Of a stretch of DNA of 64,000 bases, positions 63,230-64,000 are shown piece by piece. The position numbers were made by a program, and so were the translations under genes. Within the stretch, counting starts at the first letter, position 1. Every line of letters begins with the position of its first letter. The DNA is from Beaufortia kweichowensis (Eukaryota > Chordata > Actinopteri > Cypriniformes > Gastromyzontidae), in NCBI GenBank assembly GCA_019155185.1, contig CM032802.1, positions 11,570,501 to 11,634,500 of the forward strand. The letters run 5' to 3'. The notes beneath the pieces are model-generated. The model saw only the letters and a list, made by a program, of their open reading frames with translations, did no database searches and was not told the origin of the DNA.

Positions 63230-64000
63230 TATTTTAAAATTTGAACAATACATCTTTTATTGTAAATAAGAGATTTTAATTTATATCAAATGTTTTGTAC
63301 TTAGCTGATATGATTTTTTAGAATGAGCTCACTTGTACAGTTGGAAGGCAGTTTGTTTTGCAGGTTTCAGTTCTTTAGTAGCTTGTTTGTGTGTGTTATA
63401 GCAGGACAGGTTATTGCTGGACTCTCTTATTCTCTCCTGTAATAATAGTGTTTGGGAAACATGAGCAGACAGGAAAGGCAGATACAGAGTGGAAGAATGG
63501 AGGGATATCCCTTTACCGGGCTACCTCCTTTTCCCTTTGGACCAGGCTCGATGGAGGGATGGAGAAGGTGCAGTAATGTTGTTCTGTGCTGCTCCCATTT
63601 CTACTCCATACAAAACCAGAACACACACACACACATTGATTATGTTTTAGATTTGGTGTACAAAATGCCTCATTGAGACCTTCGCGTCCAAACTTATCGT
63701 CATGTTCGATCGTTCACGCTCATGCAGTGCTTCACGTACATATACACATATTCTTTCAGAGACATTGACAATCTTATATCTTAACAAACGCCCTTGGAAT
63801 ACTGTGTGTGCTGTGAGGACACAGGTCATGTTAAACGGTGACCTACTGGCCCTGATACCGGCAGGGTTAAATCTCATCTGATACAGCAGCGTGATTGGAA
63901 ATCTTGGCTGAGCTGGCTGTGTTAGGACCCAAACAGAGTGGACTTTACTTAAGACTTCATTTTAATTACACTTGGCTGGAGAGGAAAGTTAACACCGCTA

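Overview
This is nuclear DNA of a ray-finned fish, most likely a cyprinid. The evidence is intron-rich vertebrate genes with GT-AG junctions, AT-rich introns, many short inverted-repeat elements and tRNA-derived SINE remnants of types I associate with cyprinid genomes. The species cannot be read from the sequence. All seven recognised genes lie on the + strand. I rebuilt each exon by exon from splice sites, codon phase and remembered vertebrate orthologues; no database search was run.

Layout. (1) 2456-17660: sixteen 3' exons of btbd11/abtb3 (ankyrin + BTB protein); the large N-terminal exon lies upstream of the window. (2) 21992-25210: mlc1, 11 coding exons, with one base missing in exon 7. 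(3) 27860-31476: panx2, 5 coding exons. (4) 35018-38057: trabd, 9 coding exons plus a probable non-coding first exon near 34.2-34.4 kb. (5) 40549-44369: selenoo, 9 exons, with an in-frame TGA read as selenocysteine, two serines and TAA, then a SECIS-like hairpin starting 1 base after the stop. (6) 45523-48904: mapk12 (p38 gamma), 12 exons. (7) 53407-56431: the first three coding exons of an mtss2 (mtss1l)-type I-BAR gene that continues past the right edge.

The order mlc1-panx2-trabd-selenoo-mapk12 matches human 22q13.33. MOV10L1 (between MLC1 and PANX2 in human) and TUBGCP6/HDAC10 (between SELENOO and MAPK12) are not here, and the flanks are btbd11 and mtss2 rather than the human neighbours. 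The genes are not an operon or one pathway: they cover synaptic scaffolding, glial ion/volume regulation, a large-pore channel, a TraB-family protein, mitochondrial AMPylation, stress kinase signalling and membrane bending.

I found no prokaryote-type system, CRISPR array, virus or toxin gene. The most checkable observations are the mlc1 frameshift, the SECIS lying very close to its TGA in selenoo, a start-stop mini-uORF (ATGTGA) next to the selenoo start codon, an intron-retention ending for panx2, and several small transposons whose termini and target-site duplications are visible.
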